Assembly (NCBI GenBank): GCA_002104945.1
Contig: MCFH01000088.1
Coordinates: 1 to 64,000, forward strand
Direction of reading: 5' to 3'
From: Piromyces finnis
Taxonomy: Eukaryota; Neocallimastigomycota; Neocallimastigomycetes; Neocallimastigales; Neocallimastigaceae
Length of the DNA: 64,000 nt
The notes beneath the pieces are model-generated. The model ran no database searches and was not told the origin of the DNA. It worked only from the letters and a program-made list of their open reading frames with translations. A program made the translations under genes and the position numbers. Shown piece after piece: positions 58,984 to 64,000 of the stretch (position 1 is the stretch's first letter; each line of letters opens with the position of its first letter).

Positions 58984-60798
58984 GCTTATGATTTTAAAAA
59001 AAAATAAAATTTACTGTAAATTTTTTCCCTCTTTCTTTTTCGAATGGATCTGAAAATGGTATAGGTTCCAATTCCTTTCCTTTGTTATTATTGTTGGTAT
59101 TATTGGTGTTGTTATCATTGTTATTGGTATTGTTGTTGTTGTTGATATTGTTATTATTATTAGAATTACTTTTAATATTATCATTATCATTGTTATTATT
59201 ATTATTGTTATTGTTACTATTTTTATCGCTATTATTATTTTTACTATTAGCATTATCATTATTTTCACTTTTCTGATTATCTAATTCATTATCCCTTTTA
59301 ACTTTTTTAGTATTTTTATTATCATTCTCAGATGATGATGATTTACTTTTTCTTTTCTTTGTATTTAGATCATCATTACTTTTATCTTCACTTTTTTTCT
59401 TAAAGTTACTATTACTATCCTTCGAACTACCATATTTAAATTAAAAATTATTAAATATATTTAAATTTTTTTCAAAAAAAGAAAAAAAAAATATATTACA
59501 AGAATGATAAAAAAAAAAAAAAAAAGAGGGGGAAGGAATGTATTAATAATTTTTCTTTTTATTGAAATCAATGTAATATTTATGTAATTCATAAAAAATA
59601 ATATAGATCTGACATTTATTAATTACCTTTGTTCTTCTTTTCCTGTACTATTCTTTTTTGATATATTTTGTGATCCATCTTTTTTAATATCTTTTTTCAT
59701 TTCTTTTTTATCATTCTCCTTTTCTTTATCAGATTTATCTTTTTTTTCATCCTTATTTATTCCTTTATGTTGATCATTATCTTTCTTTTTATCATCCTTT
59801 TTATCTTTTACTTTTCCTTCTTTATCTATATTCTTTTCTTTATCTTTATTTTTTTCTTTTTCTTTTTTCTTTTTTTTCTTTTTTTCTTCATCATCAACAC
59901 TATTATCGTTATCTTCAACTACTTTCGATTTTATTTTACTTTTTTCCTTTTTTTCTACTTCACTCCCTTCATTTTCTTCTTCTGATTCATTTTCTTCATC
60001 ATTTTCATTTTCATCTTCATCTTCCTCTTCTTCCTCCTCTTCTTCTTCACTAGTAATTGTATCTGCTGTATCATCCAGTGATATTTTTGGTACATCTTCA
60101 AGAATCTTATCCATTGGGTCAAATTCACCCTTCCACACAAAAAATCCATTGCTTGAATTCTCATTTATTTCATTATTTATAGAATCGTCTAAATCAAAAA
60201 ATTCGCTATCATCAATAAAAGGATCGTATATATCATAAAAATCACCTTTCTTTGAATTTGCTAATATATTTTGTTCAATTCTCTTTAAAATATTATTAAT
60301 AAATTGATATGTATGTTATTTGAAATAAGATGATAAAAGTGTGATTTATATATGAATAATATATTTTTTTAAATAATAATAATAAAAAAATAAAACAAAT
60401 AGAAAAAAAAAAAAAAAGTAGGTGAATATTCAATTATTCATTTAAGATTTTATAATATATTTTGTTTTAAAATTAATTATTGAAATTTCAATTAAATTTC
60501 AATAATTCATATAAACTACATAGAAATATAAATAATTCACTTATTATATTAAACTAAAAATAAGAAAGATATTGCTTACATCAAGATAATTCATCCTATC
60601 ATTGTGTTTATGTTTCTTTTTTTCTCTTTTATTTTCCTGTTTCTTATATAGATTTCTAAATGAGAATATATTTCTTTCAAGATGTTCTTCGTCAATATCA
60701 AATTGAATACGAATTGTTGGTTTTTTCTCTTCTTTTTTATCCTTTGTTTTTTCGTGGGGATTAAAATCCAGTTTTGATGAAAAATCTTTAAAATTCAT
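55537..60798 (-). CDS. HPC2: HPC2 / ubinuclein, HIR histone-chaperone subunit
   Basis: HPC2/ubinuclein proteins are subunits of the HIR (HIRA) complex, which deposits H3-H4 independently of replication. Eight exons (60580-60798, 59627-60282, 59015-59426, 58743-58812, 58502-58650, 58286-58399, 58074-58216, 55537-57961) give about 1395 residues. The Hpc2-related domain is at about 88-125 (FYDIYDPFIDDSEFFDLDD...NGFFVWKGEFDP), its Asp-rich core matching the histone/HIRA-binding motif. A Glu/Lys-rich low-complexity region follows. A helical ubinuclein middle domain spans about 430-590 (LPSSLLELIDNYRKTA, KLAVDLELCDDNF, RRLNEYLPSLLEDI, FVWTNEIRAAMYNFM). The last exon adds some 800 residues dominated by Asn, including a run of about 20 Asn near 56405-56465. 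Yeast Hpc2 lacks the middle domain, so this is closer to animal ubinuclein. Confidence 0.88.
58891..58983. repeat. (ATT)n microsatellite in an HPC2 intron
   Basis: About 31 units between HPC2 exons 3 and 4 (intron 58813-59014). Confidence 0.95.
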
Positions 60799-62157
60799 CT
60801 TATGTTTATTATCTTCTAAATTAAATAATGAATGTGTGTAATATGTTTCTAATTTTATAATAAAATTTTAATCTTTTCTAATCGTTTCAATGTTGTATAT
60901 TTTGGTTTAACTTCTCTTTTCTTTATTAATTATGATATAAATAAAAAATGGTATACTTAAAGAAAAGAAATGCAAGCAATTATAGATATTTTTTTAAATT
61001 AAATTATACTAAAGAAATCACAATTTTTAAATTATAAATTTTAATATAAACATCCTTTTATATTTTAAAATAAGCTTAATTTTACAAAATTAATATCAAT
61101 TTGTATATAATAATTTATTTGTAATATTGTTATTATTATTTGAATTGTTATTTTATATATACAATATATTTATAGTACCAAACTTCAATTGAAATGTTTG
61201 TATTTTATACTTTAGAAGTCTATTTAATTATAAATTAAATATGGAACTTTTATTTTTGCTTTTTATAGCAAAAAAAAGTATTTTTATTTTAACAACTTGT
61301 TTATATTAATAAAAATTCCTTCTTTTCATATAAAGTCTAAAATTAGTACGAGTACTTTTTTGTTATATATGTTTTGGAATAATTTTAATAATAGATAAAA
61401 TTTTTTCTTTTGCCTAAAATATATAATGAGAAAAGGGATAATTTATATATATATTTTTTATAATCAAATATTTATATAAAAAAAAAAAATAAAAAATAAT
61501 AATTATTTTAAAGTTTATAATAATAACAACATAGTATTTCATTTTATTTAATGACTATATAAAAAATAATTTATGTCACTAACATAAAGGAATGTGATGT
61601 ACAGTAGAAAAAAATAAATAAGTCAGTTAAAAAAAAAAAAAAAAAAAAAGAAAAGAAAGAGAAAAAGAAATTGAAGATTTATATTTATAAAGATTATTTT
61701 TTTTTATTTAATTCAAAAAAAATACATAATTTTTTTCAGTCTAAGTCCAGATTCTATTTATAATTTATTATAGATTTTATTTTTATTATTATTAGTAGTA
61801 GTAGTGGTAGTGGTAGTAGCTTATAGTAAGGGGAAAAGAAAAAAAAAAAAAAGTATTACTACAACTAAAAAATGTGTTTTATTTAAGAGTCCAAAATTTA
61901 CTTAATAAAATATAATTTTCATTACATAAAATTTGCAATAAAAAAGTAGATTCTTTCTTTAATTATTTAGAATAATTTAACAAAAAATAAAAAATAAAAA
62001 AAAAAAAAAAAAAAATCAATAATAAAAATATGTCATTAAAGGATACATTTATTAACAATATTATAATGCTTTAAAATTTTCATTATCTTTAAATAATAAT
62101 ATTATAAATATGTGTAAATTTGTTAAATTTGGAAAATAATATTCTATTATGGTTGTC
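60799..62157. other. Intergenic region HPC2 - LRRC51
   Basis: HPC2 promoter and LRRC51 3' flank. AT-rich with poly-A at about 61629-61649 and 61989-62014, and a short TAG/TGG-type repeat at 61793-61820. No gene seen. Confidence 0.5.
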
Positions 62158-63601
62158 TTAATAACTTCTTTTTTTCTTGTCATTCCTATGAGGATTTGAA
62201 ACTATACATCCTTTTGATCCAATTTTTTCTTGTTTAGATATTCCGGAGAAATTTAAACTAACCAATTGGGGTATCATTAATATAACATAAAAACGATAAT
62301 TTCTATCTTCTTCAATTGGATTTCCATGTAAGGTTAGAGATTTTAAATTTGGAAGTTTTGCTAATTTATCGATTTCTGTTATTTTTGATATTTTATTTGC
62401 ATGTAAGAAAAGTGTCTTTAAATTTTCAAACCGTAATATGCACTATTAAATAAGTTATACATTAAGTTTTAATATGTTGAAATTGAATTATAATAATAAT
62501 ATAATAATAATAATTATTATTATAATAATAAATAATAATAATATGAATAAATGCATTAAAAAAAAAAAAATTAGTTTTTACACCCAAAATATATTTGAAA
62601 AAAATAGTATAATTCATGTCAAGTAACTTTTAAGATAAATTATTTTTATGTTTTTGTAGTTAATATTATTTTATATATTATATATTGATATAAACCTCAT
62701 GGATTTGCTCGAGTGAATTAAATGATAAATCAATCCATGACAAATTTTTAAAAGGATCGGAAATAATTTTTTCTGTTATTACATCTAAGCCTTCCAAAGA
62801 CAAAAAATTGTTGTTAGATAGACGAAGAGCACGATTTACATATTTAACACATTGTTTTTCATTTTCCTCGATAACTGGTATTCCATCCTTATGATGATAT
62901 TTATACGTTGAAGATATAGGAACCATTGGAATAATTAATGCTGTTATTGTATTTATTTGTAAAATAAATATAATAATTTTAATTTTAATGAATTTTTAAT
63001 TTTAAAAAAGAAATATATGTTTATTACAATAAAGATTATAATATATATATATATATTTCTTTAATTTATTCACATTTAATCACCTTTATTAATATTTTTT
63101 TTATTCCATCCTGGTTGACTTTCTTTATTTTCGTTTTCTCCTTTTTCTTCATTTTCTGATTCTATATCTTCTTCATTTTTTGCTTTATCTTTTTCCTTAT
63201 TTATTTTTTTCTTTCTGCTGCTTTCAGTCTAACATAGAATATTTTTGTTTATAAGTTGGAAATAATTTAATTAAATATTAATAAAATCGGATAAGTGCAA
63301 AAAATAGAAAGTAATAATGTTTATCCTACTTGATCTATTTTTCCAAGTCTTGGTTCTTCTTCAAGAATTTCTAATATTAGTAATTATTATTTGAAAAGAT
63401 TAGTTTAATAAGTAAAACTATATTATTAAAAAATAAAGATATTTGTCTATACATAAAGCATTAATAAAATATAAATCTACCTGATACTTCTATCATTTCT
63501 TTAAATGAATAATCTAATGGTACAGCAGTTTGGACACCCCATGAACTAGCAACCACACTTTTAACATTCTCATATTTATTACTTTTATATCCTTCAATCA
63601 T
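62158..63601 (-). CDS. LRRC51: Leucine-rich repeat protein LRRC51
   Basis: Five exons (63481-63601, 63330-63370, 63084-63228, 62696-62940, 62158-62442) give 278 residues. The N-terminus carries AVPLDYSFKEM and EEEPRLGKI, as in LRRC51. A Lys/Glu-rich insert of about 45 residues follows (exon 3). Leucine-rich repeats follow: ALRLSNNNFLSLEGL, LSWIDLSFNSLEQI, LKTLFLHANKISKI, LKSLTLHGNPIEED. The cap RFYVILMIPQLVSLNFSGISKQE is typical of the family. The SLTLHGNP...NYR.YV signature makes the LRRC51 assignment strong. The molecular role is not established. As I know the family, it is found mainly in ciliated or flagellated eukaryotes, so a role in the zoospore flagellum is a reasonable inference. Confidence 0.87.
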
Positions 63602-64000
63602 TTTTATTATATACTATATTATATAATTATAATAATAAAATTATAATATTTTATTAAAACTTTTAAATTTTCTTTATTCAAATTAAACATTTTTTATTTT
63701 CTTTTATTTTTTTTTTTTTTTTTATTTTTCATAATAAACTTTAAATCAAATAAAGTTTATAAAAATATATGAATTTATACATGGTCTCTAATATACAACA
63801 AAATTAATATTCAAATCTTCCCTTTTTATCAATAAGAATTATATAACAAATTTTATTTTCCAACATTGAATAAAAAAAAAAGTTTAAACACTTTTTTAAA
63901 GTTTAAACAATTCATTAAACAAATAAAAAAAAAAATTCATCTTTAAAGTATATTTTCACACAAAACTTTAAAACTTATTCTTAAAAATAAATCTTAATAA
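63602..64000. other. LRRC51 upstream region
   Basis: AT-rich 5' flank to the window edge. No further exon recognised. Confidence 0.45.

Noticed and set aside
59011-59276. Ile/Thr-rich and Leu-rich frames near HPC2 exon 3
   Set aside because: Off-frame readings of Asn codons; the true frame links exon 2 to the ubinuclein domain and ends at 59015.

Overview
The window looks like nuclear DNA of a very AT-rich, intron-rich zoosporic fungus, most likely an anaerobic gut fungus (Neocallimastigomycetes). The intergenic DNA is extremely AT-rich. Protein genes are broken by many short GT-AG introns, and purine synthesis is encoded by a fused GARS-AIRS enzyme without the animal GART domain. LRRC51, a protein I associate with flagellated lineages, is present. 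Asn-, Asp/Glu- and Lys-rich low-complexity tracts are common. The assignment is an inference; no ribosomal or mitochondrial marker is in the window.

Layout. 1-2 kb: 3' part of the ADE5,7 purine gene (+). 2.5-6.1 kb: a 5'-truncated LINE (non-LTR retrotransposon) followed by an older, decayed LINE relic (both +). 6.7-9.1 kb: TSR3, the 18S rRNA acp-transferase (-). 10.3 kb: tRNA-Leu(UAG) (-). 10.8-11.3 kb: a long (TTA)n array. 11.5-15.55 kb: a second, almost identical LINE (-) with poly(A) tail and a 13-bp target-site duplication. 16.2-17.8 kb: a HisC-like PLP aminotransferase (-). 17.8-26 kb: an 8.1-kb gene desert. 26-28.2 kb: VPS23/TSG101 (+). 29.8-39.4 kb: UTP20 (+). 39.9-45.3 kb: NRDE2 (-), 22 exons. 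46.2-47.3 kb: a SWD3/WDR5-like WD40 protein (+). 48.4-50.1 kb: ZFPL1 (+). 50.8-54.4 kb: ATG9 (-). 55.5-60.8 kb: HPC2/ubinuclein (-). 62.2-63.6 kb: LRRC51 (-).

For every intron-containing gene except the truncated ADE5,7, I rebuilt the exons by hand from splice sites, reading frame and family similarity. All phases close, but the models are not supported by transcripts. The short ORFs inside these genes are exon fragments or read into introns.

The genes are ordinary eukaryotic housekeeping functions with no operon-like logic. Two of them (TSR3, UTP20) act in small-subunit rRNA maturation. Two (SWD3-like, HPC2) act on chromatin. Three (VPS23, ATG9, ZFPL1) act in endosome, autophagy and Golgi membranes. 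I found no clear new multi-gene system. The most interesting items are the recent LINE activity, a young intragenic repeat expansion in TSR3, an 11-nt micro-exon in NRDE2, a clustered GC-richer 9-mer in the desert, and an unexplained sequence island near 24 kb.
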